64,000 nt of DNA from Enterococcus moraviensis ATCC BAA-383 (GCF_000407445.1 NZ_ASWB01000002.1:434001-498000), one strand, 5' to 3'. Numbered from the stretch's first letter, positions 8,620-18,875 are shown. Program-made: numbers and translations. The notes: generated by a model not told the origin, from the letters alone.

Positions 8620-9135
8620 ATGGTTGTTTTTATTGCAGGTATAACGGGCGTTTTGATCGGTGCAGTCATTGTATCGGTTGGTGTTGCTTTACGAGTAACC
8701 TATGAAGAAAGAAAAGCAGTACGTTATCGAGAACTAGAAAACTTTGTCAAAGAAATAGAGACGCTGAATCTTTTAAACAAAAAAATTAATGAGATTTTAC
8801 AAAAAAGAGATATTTATGTAGATAAGACGATAAACTTTATGTCGATGGACGATTGCTACATCAGTATCGATGACTTTATTTACTTAGAATCGTTCTCGGC
8901 GCAAAATAATTTCTATTTACCAACCTATTTAATTGAAGAGTTTTTCAAAAAAATTGCGCATAGAAAAGTAATTTTAACTCCTGATGAAGTGATTTCAATG
9001 GGGGGAAGTACTTACAAAGGTGGTCGCATTATTTTAGAAAGTTTCTCAGAAGAATTACTTACTATTATTGAAGATAAAAAAAGACAAATGAAACGTTTAA
9101 CGCATAAACCGTTATATTACTTCCAAAGAGGATAA
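8620..9135 (+). CDS. Membrane-anchored hypothetical protein
   Basis: A 171-residue protein I do not recognise. Residues 1-26 are one hydrophobic helix (FIAGITGVLIGAVIVSVGVA) that likely anchors it. The rest is a charged cytoplasmic part: a coiled-coil-like helix at 30-65 (RELENFVKEIETLNLLNKK), a mixed segment rich in acidic and aromatic residues, and a basic end. There are no Cys pairs or catalytic motifs. It is a single-gene unit with its own promoter (8558) and terminator (9142). Base composition matches its neighbours, so there is no sign of recent transfer. Confidence 0.8.
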   Translation: MVVFIAGITGVLIGAVIVSVGVALRVTYEERKAVRYRELENFVKEIETLNLLNKKINEILQKRDIYVDKTINFMSMDDCYISIDDFIYLESFSAQNNFYLPTYLIEEFFKKIAHRKVILTPDEVISMGGSTYKGGRIILESFSEELLTIIEDKKRQMKRLTHKPLYYFQRG

Positions 9136-9141
9136 ACAAAA

Positions 9142-9184
9142 AAACAGAGTCGCCAAACGAATAGTCTGGCGACTCTGTTTTTTT
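9142..9184 (+). terminator. Rho-independent terminator
   Basis: AAACAGAGTCGCCA (9142-9155) pairs perfectly with TGGCGACTCTGTTT (9167-9180), followed by T residues. Confidence 0.9.
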
Positions 9185-9263
9185 ATAGTTTCTTTTAAGG
9201 ATAATTAGAGGAATTTCGTTTTAAATAGACAGTAAGTAAGAAAAGAAGAACTGATGTAGTTTG

Positions 9264-9278
9264 AATTTTCTGAATCTT
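9264..9278 (+). promoter_or_regulatory. CodY-like box upstream of ilv
   Basis: AATTTTCTGAATCTT matches 13 of 15 positions of the CodY consensus AATTTTCWGAAAATT. It sits 14 bases before the -35 of the ilv promoter. CodY senses branched-chain amino acids and GTP and typically represses ilv genes. Confidence 0.65.
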
Positions 9279-9292
9279 TTTATCAAATTTTA

Positions 9293-9321
9293 TTGACATT
9301 CTCATTTAATAGGTTTATAGT
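9293..9321 (+). promoter_or_regulatory. ilv operon promoter
   Basis: A near-perfect housekeeping promoter: TTGACA (9293-9298), a 17-base spacer, and TATAGT (9316-9321). Transcription should start near 9328, about 66 bases before the leader peptide. Confidence 0.9.
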
Positions 9322-9393
9322 TAATAAAAGATTTGATTTATCACATGCCATTTTAATCTTTATAGATTTTTTTTAAAAGAGGAGACCATTACC

Positions 9394-9450
9394 ATGAAGA
9401 AGACAGACAACAATCACGTATTAGTCATTATTTTATCGTGTAGGACTTAG
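9394..9450 (+). CDS. ilv leader peptide (attenuation)
   Basis: An 18-codon open frame, MKKTDNNHVLVIILSCRT, ends at TAG 9448. It is preceded by a strong AAGAGGAG site about 8 bases upstream. Six consecutive codons (9418-9435) encode Val-Leu-Val-Ile-Ile-Leu, the products and relative of the pathway encoded just downstream. The stop codon lies inside the first arm of a hairpin (9442-9483), and a terminator follows at 9513. This is the classic layout of a ribosome-mediated attenuator: slow decoding when branched-chain aminoacyl-tRNAs are scarce would change downstream folding. Regulation is inferred from layout; the peptide itself probably has no other function. Confidence 0.88.
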   Translation: MKKTDNNHVLVIILSCRT

Positions 9451-9548
9451 AACTCTGAGAAATTTCGCAGAAGTTAGAGTCCTGTTTGTCTTTGGTAAAT
9501 GGGGGTCTTACTAGAGCATCCCATTCAATTGATGGGATGCTCTTTTTT
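9442..9548 (+). promoter_or_regulatory. ilv attenuator: leader hairpin and terminator
   Basis: Hairpin 1 (9442-9483) has AGGACT pairing with AGTCCT outside and AACTCTG pairing with CAG-A-AGTT inside. The terminator (9513-9548) has AGAGCATCCCAT pairing with ATGGGATGCTCT, followed by T6. AATGGG at 9498-9503 can alternatively pair with CCCATT at 9520-9525, which would open the terminator. A ribosome finishing the leader covers the arm of hairpin 1; one stalled on Val/Leu/Ile codons leaves it free. Confidence 0.8.
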
Positions 9549-9649
9549 ATAGAAATTTTTATAAACTGGCAAAAGGATTAATTAAGAAAATGAATCAGGA
9601 AAATCATTAGTAATTTTTCTGTAAACAATTGAATTGGAGTGGATGAAAA

Positions 9650-11341
9650 ATGCGTAGTGACCAAATAAAAAAAGGAATCGAAGCTGCACCTGCAAGAAGC
9701 TTATTATATGCGACAGGTCAGGTAAAAAATGCTAAAGATATGCAGAAGCCATTTATCGCAATTTGTAATTCTTATATTGATATTGTACCAGGTCATGTGC
9801 ATTTAAGAGAATTGGCGGATGTTGCTAAAGAAGCAATACGTGAAGCAGGTGGAATTCCTTTTGAGTTTAATACGATTGGGGTAGACGACGGTATTGCCAT
9901 GGGGCATATCGGGATGCGTTATTCGCTACCTAGTCGAGAAATCATTGCTGATGCGGCTGAAACAGTGATCAACGCCCATTGGTTTGATGGGGTTTTCTAT
10001 ATTCCAAACTGTGACAAAATCACTCCAGGTATGTTAATGGCAAGTGTTAGGACAAATGTTCCAGCAATTTTTTGCTCTGGAGGACCAATGAAAGCAGGCG
10101 TTGATCCAAGAGGTCATACGACAACACTTTCTAATATGTTCGAAGCTGTGGGAACCTTTAAAGAAGGGAAAATGACTGAAGAAGAATTTAACTTTATGGA
10201 ACAAAATGCTTGTCCGACGTGTGGTTCATGTGCGGGAATGTTTACAGCAAATTCAATGAACTGCTTGATGGAAGTTTTAGGAATGGCGTTACCAGGAAAT
10301 GGAACAATTTTGGCTGTATCAGATGAGCGCCGAGAACTCGTGAGAAAATCAGCTTTTCATTTGATGGACTTAGTCAAAAATCAAGTGAAACCAAGAGACA
10401 TCATCACAAAAGAAGCCATTGACGATGCTTTTGCTCTAGATATGGCGATGGGTGGCTCAACTAATACTGTTTTGCACACACTAGCAATAGCGAATGAAGC
10501 TGAGATCGATTACAACTTAGAAGAAGTCAATGCTATAGCAGAACGTGTTCCATATCTATCCAAAATCGCACCATCCTCTGCTTATTCAATGCATGATGTT
10601 CATGAAGCGGGTGGGGTTCCAGCTATCATGAAAGAGTTAGTCGATTTAGGCAATGCGATTCATCCAGATCGTATTACGGTTACTGGGAAAACGATTCGTG
10701 AAAATGTTCAGGATGCTGTGATTAAAAACGAAGAAGTTATTCATCCAAAAGAAAATCCATACAGTCCAGTAGGTGGTTTGTCGATATTATATGGAAATAT
10801 TGCACCAAAAGGAAGTGTGATCAAGGTTGGTGGTGTAGACCCATCAATTAAAAAATTCGTAGGAAAAGCGATTTGTTTTAGTTCACATGATGAAGCTGTA
10901 GCCGCAATCGATGATCATACAGTAACAAAAGGCCATGTTGTTGTGATTCGTTACGAAGGGCCAAAAGGTGGTCCTGGAATGCCAGAGATGCTAGCACCAA
11001 CATCAAGTATTGTCGGACGTGGACTTGGAAAAGATGTGGCGTTGATTACAGACGGACGTTTTTCAGGAGCAACTCGTGGAATCGCCGTGGGACATATTTC
11101 TCCAGAGGCTGCTGCTGGTGGTCCGATTGCGTTAGTTGAAGATGGGGATGAAATCTCAATAGATTTAGTAAATCGAACACTGGAATTACACGTTTCAGAT
11201 GAAGAATTAGCGAAACGAAATGACCAATTACCAAAATTTAAGGCGAAGGTAAAAACAGGATACCTAGCCCGATATACAGCATTGGTGACGTCTGCACATA
11301 CTGGCGGAATCATGCAGATTCCAGAAGATTTGCTAGACTAG
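9650..11341 (+). CDS. ilvD: Dihydroxy-acid dehydratase
   Basis: A 563-residue enzyme that dehydrates 2,3-dihydroxy acids to 2-keto acids in valine and isoleucine synthesis. The three cysteines expected to hold the Fe-S cluster are present at Cys39 ([13 protein letters not shown]), Cys121 ([10 protein letters not shown]) and Cys194 ([11 protein letters not shown]). The C-terminal signature [20 protein letters not shown] is intact. It is the first structural gene after the attenuator. The start codon follows a GGAG site about 10 bases upstream. The cluster is oxygen-sensitive in most DHADs. ilvB follows after 13 bases. Confidence 0.97.
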   Translation: MRSDQIKKGIEAAPARSLLYATGQVKNAKDMQKPFIAICNSYIDIVPGHVHLRELADVAKEAIREAGGIPFEFNTIGVDDGIAMGHIGMRYSLPSREIIADAAETVINAHWFDGVFYIPNCDKITPGMLMASVRTNVPAIFCSGGPMKAGVDPRGHTTTLSNMFEAVGTFKEGKMTEEEFNFMEQNACPTCGSCAGMFTANSMNCLMEVLGMALPGNGTILAVSDERRELVRKSAFHLMDLVKNQVKPRDIITKEAIDDAFALDMAMGGSTNTVLHTLAIANEAEIDYNLEEVNAIAERVPYLSKIAPSSAYSMHDVHEAGGVPAIMKELVDLGNAIHPDRITVTGKTIRENVQDAVIKNEEVIHPKENPYSPVGGLSILYGNIAPKGSVIKVGGVDPSIKKFVGKAICFSSHDEAVAAIDDHTVTKGHVVVIRYEGPKGGPGMPEMLAPTSSIVGRGLGKDVALITDGRFSGATRGIAVGHISPEAAAGGPIALVEDGDEISIDLVNRTLELHVSDEELAKRNDQLPKFKAKVKTGYLARYTALVTSAHTGGIMQIPEDLLD

Positions 11342-11354
11342 AGGAGGGAAGCTC

Positions 11355-13049
11355 ATGGTAGAAGAACAGAAAAAAATGAAAAATGGATCAAAACTTTTGA
11401 TTGATGCGTTGTTGAAACAGAAGGTAGAAATGATTTTTGGCTATCCCGGTGGAGCAGTTCTTCCTCTATATGATGCATTATATGATGGAGATATTCCACA
11501 TATTTTGACAAGGCATGAACAAGGAGCAGTTCATGCTGCTGAAGGATATGCTAAAGCTACAGGAAAACCTGGTGTTGTGATTGTGACAAGTGGACCTGGA
11601 GCGACAAATGCGATTACAGGTATTGCAGATGCAATGAGCGATTCAATTCCACTTGTTGTTTTTACAGGACAAGTTCTAACGGATGGTATTGGAAAAGATG
11701 CATTTCAAGAAGCCGATGTGATTGGGCTAACGATGCCGATCACCAAAAATAATTACCAGGTTCGAGAAACAAAAGAATTGCCGAGAATCATCGAAGAAGC
11801 CTTTCATATTGCTACGACAGGTCGGAAAGGGCCTGTGGTGATCGATTTACCAAAAGATATAACGATAATGGAAGCTGCGGCAGACATTGAAGTCAAGTTG
11901 AATTTACCAAGTTATCAACCAACGATAAAACCGAATAAACTTCAAGTGAAAAAACTGATGAACGCTTTAGCTGTAGCGAAGAAGCCATTAGTTTTGGTAG
12001 GAGCAGGTGTTTTACATGCAGATGCTGGCAAAGAATTAGTGGAATTCATCACTAAATATCAAATACCTGCATTAAGTTCTTTATTAGGCTTGGGTGCAGT
12101 GCCGACCAAAAATGAATTATTTTTGGGAATGGGCGGTATGCATGGTTCGTTTGCAGCAAATATGGCTTTAACAGATTGCGATTTGCTTATTAATATTGGT
12201 TCCCGTTTTGACGACCGCTTGGCCAGCGCGCCAAAAGAATTTGCACCAAATGCGACAATTGCCCATGTGGATATCGATCCAGCAGAAATTGGTAAAATTA
12301 TAGATACCCAAATTCCAATTGTGGCGGATGCCAAAGAAACGTTAAAAGAAATGCTGAAAATTGAAACAAAATGTATTGATACAACGGATTGGAAAAAACT
12401 GAACCTTTCAAGAAAAAAATTACACCCATTTAAATATGATAAAGAGCAAAAAGAAGAAATCAAGCCACAAAAAGTCATCGAATTTATTGGTGAGTTGACG
12501 AATGGTGAAGCCATTGTTGCAACTGATGTGGGGCAACACCAAATGTGGGCTGCACAATTTTATCCTTTTAAAAACGAGAAGCAACTTGTTACAAGCGGAG
12601 GACTAGGCACAATGGGCTATGGTGTGCCAGCCGCAATTGGTGCTAAACTCGGTTGCCCAGATAAAGAGGTGGTTCTATTTGTTGGGGATGGTGGCTTCCA
12701 AATGACCAATCAAGAATTAGCAATTTTAAATATCTATAATATTCCAATCAAAATTGTGATTTTAAATAATCAATCGCTAGGAATGGTTCGCCAGTGGCAG
12801 GAAAGTTTCTTCAACGGTCGTCGTTCAGAATCAGTTTTCGAGACTCAGCCAGATTTTGTGAAAATGGCAGAAGCCTACCATATCAAAGGAATCAGAATAG
12901 ATGATCCAGAAACAGTGGAATTAGCGTTGACGGAAGCCTTTAAAGAAAAAGGTCCTTTGTTGATCGAAGTCATGGTATCCCCAACGGAACATGTATTACC
13001 AATGGTTCCAGCGGGCAAAGCAAACTATCAGATGCTGGGGGTGGACTAA
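11355..13049 (+). CDS. ilvB: Acetolactate synthase large (catalytic) subunit
   Basis: A 564-residue thiamine diphosphate enzyme that makes acetolactate from two pyruvates or acetohydroxybutyrate from pyruvate and 2-ketobutyrate. Visible are the N-terminal [14 protein letters not shown], the catalytic glutamate in [14 protein letters not shown], and the cofactor motif [15 protein letters not shown] ending in NN. It pairs with the ACT-domain subunit encoded next. This is the anabolic form: it has its regulatory partner, and the FAD-binding middle region is present. GGAGG lies 9 bases upstream of the ATG. Confidence 0.97.
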   Translation: MVEEQKKMKNGSKLLIDALLKQKVEMIFGYPGGAVLPLYDALYDGDIPHILTRHEQGAVHAAEGYAKATGKPGVVIVTSGPGATNAITGIADAMSDSIPLVVFTGQVLTDGIGKDAFQEADVIGLTMPITKNNYQVRETKELPRIIEEAFHIATTGRKGPVVIDLPKDITIMEAAADIEVKLNLPSYQPTIKPNKLQVKKLMNALAVAKKPLVLVGAGVLHADAGKELVEFITKYQIPALSSLLGLGAVPTKNELFLGMGGMHGSFAANMALTDCDLLINIGSRFDDRLASAPKEFAPNATIAHVDIDPAEIGKIIDTQIPIVADAKETLKEMLKIETKCIDTTDWKKLNLSRKKLHPFKYDKEQKEEIKPQKVIEFIGELTNGEAIVATDVGQHQMWAAQFYPFKNEKQLVTSGGLGTMGYGVPAAIGAKLGCPDKEVVLFVGDGGFQMTNQELAILNIYNIPIKIVILNNQSLGMVRQWQESFFNGRRSESVFETQPDFVKMAEAYHIKGIRIDDPETVELALTEAFKEKGPLLIEVMVSPTEHVLPMVPAGKANYQMLGVD

Positions 13050-13051
13050 TA

Positions 13052-13534
13052 ATGAGACGTATCATTACTGCAACAGTGAATAATAATTCGGGTGTCTTAA
13101 ATCGTTTTAGTGGTGTATTAACACGCAGACAAGTGAATATTGACAGTATTTCGGTGGGACCGACAGAGTTAGAAAATGTCTCAAGAATCACAATCATTGT
13201 ACAAGTAGCTGACCTAAATGAAAGTGAACAGGTCACCAAGCAATTAAATAAACAAATCGATGTGATCAAAGTTTCTGATATTACAGATGAACCGCATTTG
13301 GAAAGAGAATTAGCGTTGGTAAAAGTCAATGCACCGGCAGCAGTTCGAGCTGAATTATTCTCAGTGATCGATCCGTTTAGAGCTAATGTGATCGATGTTG
13401 GTACTCGTTCTGTTGTGATCCAAGTTACAGGAACGAGTGAAAAAATCAGTGCATTTGTCGATGTTGTCGCACCTTATGGCATTAAACAATTAGCACGAAC
13501 AGGTGTTACAGGCTTTACTAGAGGAAACAACTAA
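13052..13534 (+). CDS. ilvN: Acetolactate synthase small (regulatory) subunit
   Basis: A 160-residue regulatory subunit. An N-terminal ACT domain (residues 2-75: RRIITATVNNNSGVLNRFSG) binds valine for feedback inhibition. A C-terminal ALS_ss domain (about 85-158) contacts the catalytic subunit. Length is standard for Firmicute IlvN/IlvH. It starts two bases after the ilvB stop, so the two subunits are probably translated in a fixed ratio. Confidence 0.96.
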   Translation: MRRIITATVNNNSGVLNRFSGVLTRRQVNIDSISVGPTELENVSRITIIVQVADLNESEQVTKQLNKQIDVIKVSDITDEPHLERELALVKVNAPAAVRAELFSVIDPFRANVIDVGTRSVVIQVTGTSEKISAFVDVVAPYGIKQLARTGVTGFTRGNN

Positions 13535-14584
<1,050 letters not shown>

Positions 14585-14600
14585 AATAAATAATTAAAAA

Positions 14601-14644
14601 AGAGGCTGAGAAAATAGCTAAATGCTTCTATCTCAGCCTCTTTT
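14601..14644 (+). terminator. Terminator between ilvC and ilvA
   Basis: AGAGGCTGAGA (14601-14611) pairs with TCTCAGCCTCT (14631-14641) and is followed by a short T-run. It may only lower, not stop, transcription into ilvA. Confidence 0.8.
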
Positions 14645-14673
14645 ATTTATCTAATAAAGGTGGGGAGAATTTG

Positions 14674-15927
14674 TTGGAACTAACAAAAGAAAAAGTTGAA
14701 CAAGCGTATGATACGTTGAAAGATGTTGTAACCAAAACACCATTGCAATACGATATGTATTTGTCGCAAAAATATCAATGTAATATTTATTTGAAAAGAG
14801 AAGATTTACAAAAGGTTCGTTCATTCAAATTAAGAGGAGCGTATTATGCAATTAAGCAAACACCTCCTGATAAACTTAAAAATGGCGTTGTCTGTGCAAG
14901 TGCTGGAAATCATGCCCAAGGAGTCGCTTATACTTGTCATGAAATGCACGTAACAGCCACAATTTTTATGCCAACAACCACGCCACAACAAAAAATCTCC
15001 CAAGTAAAGTTCTTTGGTGGGGATGAAGTGACGATCAAGCTGATTGGAGATACGTTTGATGCTTCAGCACAAGCAGCAAAAGAGTATGCAAAAGAGTACA
15101 ATCAAGCTTTTATCGATCCGTTCAATGATTTAAATATCATGGCCGGACAAGGGACTGTGGCTGTTGAAATATTTCAAGAGGCAAAAGAGTCTGCATTTCA
15201 AGTTGATTATTTGCTAGCAGCGATTGGTGGAGGCGGATTGATAAGCGGTGTTTCAACCTATACAAAAGGGGTTAGTCCCACTACGGCTGTTATTGGTGTA
15301 GAACCTTTAGGCGCTCAATCAATGCGAGCGGCGTTTGACGAAGGTAAACCAGTAATGTTAGATAGTGTTGAAAAATTTGTAGATGGAGCTGCTGTGAAAC
15401 AAGTTGGTGCTTTAACGTATGAACATGCGCTGAAATATGTGGATGATCTTATAGCAGTTGATGAAGGACAAGTTTGTTCAACTATTTTAGAGTTATATAC
15501 AAAACAAGCAATTGTTGTTGAACCGGCGGGAGCATTAAGTGTTTCGGCTTTAGAATTAATGAAAGACGATATAAAAGGAAAAAATGTTGTATGTATTATT
15601 AGTGGTGGTAATAATGATATCAACCGTATGGAAGAAATCGAAGAACGTTCATTGATTTTTGAAGGGTTAAAGCATTATTTTGTTATTAATTTTCCTCAAC
15701 GTCCAGGAGCACTTAGAGAGTTTGTAACGGATATTTTGGGACCGAATGATGATATCACTCGTTTTGAATATACAAAAAAAGTCAATCGTGGAACTGGACC
15801 TGTTGTTTTAGGTATTTTGTTGAAAGACAAATCGGAGTTACCTAATTTATTGGAAAAAATGGCCGTGTTTGATCCTAAATATATTGATCTTAGTGATAAC
15901 CCGTCATTATATGCATTACTAGTATAA
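14674..15927 (+). CDS. ilvA: Threonine ammonia-lyase (threonine dehydratase)
   Basis: A 417-residue PLP enzyme that makes 2-ketobutyrate from threonine, the first step to isoleucine. The PLP lysine is Lys52 in VRSFKLRGAYYAI. The phosphate-binding loop is the glycine-rich AAIGGGGLISG, and SAGNHAQG is also conserved. From about residue 325 a single ACT-like domain (YFVINFPQRPGALREFV) provides allosteric control; this is the short biosynthetic form of Firmicutes. TTG 14674 is preferred to TTG 14671, because GGGGAG ends 6 rather than 3 bases upstream. It may be read from the ilv promoter past the ilvC terminator. Confidence 0.94.
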   Translation: MELTKEKVEQAYDTLKDVVTKTPLQYDMYLSQKYQCNIYLKREDLQKVRSFKLRGAYYAIKQTPPDKLKNGVVCASAGNHAQGVAYTCHEMHVTATIFMPTTTPQQKISQVKFFGGDEVTIKLIGDTFDASAQAAKEYAKEYNQAFIDPFNDLNIMAGQGTVAVEIFQEAKESAFQVDYLLAAIGGGGLISGVSTYTKGVSPTTAVIGVEPLGAQSMRAAFDEGKPVMLDSVEKFVDGAAVKQVGALTYEHALKYVDDLIAVDEGQVCSTILELYTKQAIVVEPAGALSVSALELMKDDIKGKNVVCIISGGNNDINRMEEIEERSLIFEGLKHYFVINFPQRPGALREFVTDILGPNDDITRFEYTKKVNRGTGPVVLGILLKDKSELPNLLEKMAVFDPKYIDLSDNPSLYALLV

Positions 15928-16008
15928 GGTTATGTTGAATTTTTTTTGATACTCTTTTTTAATTTTTTTAAAATAAGATGTAAACAATATTTAAGTTACA
16001 ATCAATAC

Positions 16009-16025
16009 TGTTTACACAGTAAACA
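16009..16025. promoter_or_regulatory. Perfect palindrome, possible operator
   Basis: TGTTTAC-ACA-GTAAACA is a perfect 7-bp inverted repeat with a 3-base spacer, 81 bases after ilvA. A related half-site (TGTAAACA) lies at 15979-15986. It looks like a repressor site but I cannot name the protein. Confidence 0.4.
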
Positions 16026-16064
16026 AGATAGTTATAAATAACAATAAAAAAATTTAATTTAATT

Positions 16065-16110
16065 GAACAAAATAGCAGAATTCCCTCTGTTATTTTGTCC
16101 AATTTTTTTT
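16065..16110 (+). terminator. Rho-independent terminator of ilvA
   Basis: ACAAAATAGCAGA pairs with TCTGTTATTTTGT (one mismatch) around a short loop and runs into AATTTTTTTTT. Confidence 0.75.
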
Positions 16111-16399
16111 TGAAAAAAAATATCTAAAATTTACTTAAAATGACCAAAATTGAAGAGAGAGTTCTTGCCATTTACATAGAAAGAACGTATATTTAAGTTA
16201 CTACATTAAATCGGTCAAAAAAACAACGACCGTCAAAAATCATGAGCTAGATAGAAATCTTTTTACACTTCAACAGACCACCTTTTTTGGTCAAACGCGA
16301 CTTATTATTTCTATCATCTGTCAATTTTAAAATCATGATTCCATTGTTAAAAAATACTCGAAATACAAAAAAGAATACTAGTAAAGTTGGAAATTATAA
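16111..16399 (+). other. Structured spacer upstream of oatA
   Basis: Gene-free, very AT-rich. It holds several short inverted repeats: GTTCTT/AAGAAC near 16161-16185, CGGTC/GACCG at 16212-16232, and GATAGAAAT (16250-16258) pairing with ATTTCTATC (16307-16315) and enclosing a GACCA/TGGTC hairpin (16276-16292). ATATTTAAGTTAC occurs both at about 15988 and 16190. No consensus promoter stands out. It may be a long 5' leader of oatA. Confidence 0.45.
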
Positions 16400-18268
16400 A
16401 TGAATAATAAAAAAAGGTTAGAAAATCGCCGTTATATTACCGGGTTCGATGGGATACGAACTATTGCGGTCATTGGCGTGATTCTGTATCATTTGTTCCC
16501 TAATATAATGCGTGGGGGCTATTTAGGTGTCCCTATTTTTTTTGCTGTCTCAGGTTATTTAATTACTGATTTGTTGAGGCAAGAGTGGCTTCAAACTGAA
16601 ACAATCGATGTAAAGGGTTTTTATATTCGCCGAATGAAAAGGCTATACCCTGGCTTAGTCACGATGCTAGTCGCTTCATCGGCTTATATTGTACTTTTTC
16701 AAAGAGACCTATTAAACAATTTACGAAGCGTTGTTGCCAGTAGCGTACTTTATTATAATAACTGGTGGCAAATTTTTAGAGGATTTTCTTATTTTGATCG
16801 ATTTACTACACAATCTCCATTTACACATATTTGGTCACTTGCTGTTGAAGCACAAAATTATTTGATTTGGCCATTGTTATTTATTGTACTAAAAAGGTAT
16901 GTTAAACATAGTGGGAAAATTTTTGGTTTGATTATGGGACTCGCTGTTGGTTCTGGTATTTTAATGGCCGCTTTGTACACTCCAGGTGCGGATCCGACAA
17001 GAGTATATTATGGAACCGATACTCGGCTATTTTCTATCTTGATGGGAAGCGGCTTGGCTTTTGTTTGGCCTAGTTTTCGTTTGAAAGAAGAAATACCAGA
17101 TAAGGCGAAGAATTTACTGAATGGTGTTGGCATTGCTTCGCTAGTCGCCTTAATGATCTCCTTTTTATTTTTGGCGGATCATTTTGCGTTTGTCTATTAT
17201 GGTGGAATGTTTATCGTTAGTATTTTTGCAACGCTTTTGGTTGCGGTCACAGCACACCCAGGTGCGGATTTAAATCGCTGGTTGACTAATCCTGTATTTA
17301 CTTGGTTTGGAAAAAGAAGTTATGGTATTTATTTGTATCAATTCCCAGTGATGATTTTTTATGAAGCAAAAATCAAAAATCTAAGTGATCACGTATTTTT
17401 ACACTCGCTGATTGAAATCGCCTTGATTTTAGGAATCAGCGAACTGTCTTATCGATTCATTGAAAAACCATTAGGTAAATTTTATTATCAATATACCTGG
17501 TTTGCAATCAAAGATTTTTTCAAAAAACCATGGATTACAATTCCTAAGATTACTACGTTGATTAGTCTGATAGTCTCTTGTTTTGCACTTTTCGCTCTGG
17601 CTGTTGCCCCTTCAAATCAAGTTACAGCTGAACAAGAACAATTACAAAAAAATATTGAAACAAACAAAAAGAAAGCAGAGCAAAGAAAAGCAGAAGAAAA
17701 AGCTAAAAACGAAGGGAAAACAACAGATTCGACTAAACCATCGAATTCAGTACCAGAAGCGAATTTTAATTTGACTGCAGAAGAAGTCAAAAAAGCACAA
17801 GGAATGGACATTACGGCTTTTGGCGATTCAGTTATTTTAGATGCTGCAGCTGGCTTACAGGAGATTTTTCCTAAAATGATTGTCGATGGTGAAGTGGGGA
17901 GACAGCTGTATACAAGTACACCACTTATTCAAAAATTAGATAAAGACAAGCTTTTGAAGAATAATGTTTTAGTTGGTCTTGGAACGAATGGGTCATTTAC
18001 TGAGGCACAATTTGATGAATTTATGGCGGCAATCGGTCCAAAACGTACTGTTTATTGGATCAATGTACGCGTACCAACACGAAGATGGCAAAACGAAGTC
18101 AATGACATGTTAAACGCAATGAAGAAGAAATATAAGAATTTAGTTGTTATAGATTGGTATGGATACAGTAATGATCATGAAGAGTGGTTTTATGAAGATC
18201 GTGTTCATCCAAATGTTGATGGTCAAGTCAAATATTCAAGTTTTATTGCAAAACAACTGGTAAAATAG
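16400..18268 (+). CDS. oatA: Peptidoglycan O-acetyltransferase OatA-like
   Basis: A 622-residue two-part acetyltransferase. Residues 10-400 form the acyltransferase-3 membrane domain with about ten helices (FDGIRTIAVIGVILYHLF, GGYLGVPIFFAVSGYLI). Residues 405-465 are a charged coiled linker. Residues 470-620 are an extracellular SGNH domain with the catalytic set Ser477 (FGDSVIL), Asp600 and His603 (DRVHPN). OatA adds O-acetyl groups to MurNAc and gives lysozyme resistance. Other AT3-SGNH enzymes act on other wall polymers, so the exact acceptor is inferred. It is monocistronic, with a terminator shared with the GNAT gene. Confidence 0.9.
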   Translation: MNNKKRLENRRYITGFDGIRTIAVIGVILYHLFPNIMRGGYLGVPIFFAVSGYLITDLLRQEWLQTETIDVKGFYIRRMKRLYPGLVTMLVASSAYIVLFQRDLLNNLRSVVASSVLYYNNWWQIFRGFSYFDRFTTQSPFTHIWSLAVEAQNYLIWPLLFIVLKRYVKHSGKIFGLIMGLAVGSGILMAALYTPGADPTRVYYGTDTRLFSILMGSGLAFVWPSFRLKEEIPDKAKNLLNGVGIASLVALMISFLFLADHFAFVYYGGMFIVSIFATLLVAVTAHPGADLNRWLTNPVFTWFGKRSYGIYLYQFPVMIFYEAKIKNLSDHVFLHSLIEIALILGISELSYRFIEKPLGKFYYQYTWFAIKDFFKKPWITIPKITTLISLIVSCFALFALAVAPSNQVTAEQEQLQKNIETNKKKAEQRKAEEKAKNEGKTTDSTKPSNSVPEANFNLTAEEVKKAQGMDITAFGDSVILDAAAGLQEIFPKMIVDGEVGRQLYTSTPLIQKLDKDKLLKNNVLVGLGTNGSFTEAQFDEFMAAIGPKRTVYWINVRVPTRRWQNEVNDMLNAMKKKYKNLVVIDWYGYSNDHEEWFYEDRVHPNVDGQVKYSSFIAKQLVK

Positions 18269-18300
18269 TCTAGGCACGTATTAAATAAGAAGATAAAAAA

Positions 18301-18351
18301 GCACTAAAACAAACAGCTCATAAAGAGAGTGGTTTGTTTTAGTGCTTTTTT
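18301..18351. terminator. Bidirectional terminator, oatA / GNAT
   Basis: GCACTAAAACAAAC (18301-18314) pairs perfectly with GTTTGTTTTAGTGC (18332-18345). A-run before and T-run after serve both strands. Confidence 0.88.
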
Positions 18352-18871
18352 AGGATAAAACTAATTGATATGCCACGCGTTCTCCATCAGCTACGGGTAA
18401 TAGAATATCGCCTTGATAGGAAAAGCCTGCTCGTGTGATCAGTTGCTGCATTGCTTTATTTTTGGGATGGGTATCAATACGAATATCTAAAAAGTTAGAC
18501 AATCTAGCTGTAGTGATCAGGAGATTCATCAATAACAATGCCAAGCCTCTTCCTTGATAAGCAGGGTCTAGAGCAACACGATGAATCACTGCATAATGTC
18601 CACGGGTTTTGATCCACTTGCCATTCTTTAGTTGTTCATAGGGTGGCTCACTATCTGATGAAATAATGCCAAGACCGGCGATAGTGTCATCAACAATCAA
18701 CACATAGCATTGTTGCATAGAAATATCATGTTTTAATTGCGTTTCATTAGGCCCTTCGCCATTTTGCCATTGTGGAATATTTTTCTCTTGTAAAAGGGTG
18801 CGAGCAGACTGAATGATTTCCATGATTCGATCTAAGTCAGTGGGAATGGCTTTTCTTAAATAGACAACCAT
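18350..18871 (-). CDS. GNAT family N-acetyltransferase
   Basis: A 173-residue GNAT acetyltransferase of unknown substrate. The acetyl-CoA loop is visible as RVALDPAYQGRGLALLLMN (motif A, Q/RxxGxG/A as QGRGLA). A preceding strand (GHYAVIHRVAL) and a C-terminal GFSYQGDI match motif B. There is an AAAGGGTGA site before the ATG. It lies 4 bases after the NrtR-like gene and is probably in the same transcript; any functional link is unknown. Its 3' end overlaps the bidirectional terminator. Confidence 0.88.
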   Translation of the reverse strand: MVVYLRKAIPTDLDRIMEIIQSARTLLQEKNIPQWQNGEGPNETQLKHDISMQQCYVLIVDDTIAGLGIISSDSEPPYEQLKNGKWIKTRGHYAVIHRVALDPAYQGRGLALLLMNLLITTARLSNFLDIRIDTHPKNKAMQQLITRAGFSYQGDILLPVADGERVAYQLVLS

Positions 18872-18875
18872 AACA

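Noticed and set aside
9328-9649. T-box riboswitch controlling ilv
   Set aside because: No specifier loop or T-box sequence (TGGNACCGCG) is visible; the leader is explained by the leader-peptide attenuator.
10951-11313. A 120-codon minus-strand frame inside ilvD
   Set aside because: It is a shadow of ilvD codons with no ribosome binding site or recognisable domain. Similar antisense frames in sbcC, ilvB, mtlD and mgtE were dropped for the same reason.
14601-14644. A third copy of the dispersed repeat (GAGGCTGAGA...)
   Set aside because: Only the hairpin resembles the element; the CTCCGAGAAATAAG core and flanks are missing, so it is an ordinary terminator.
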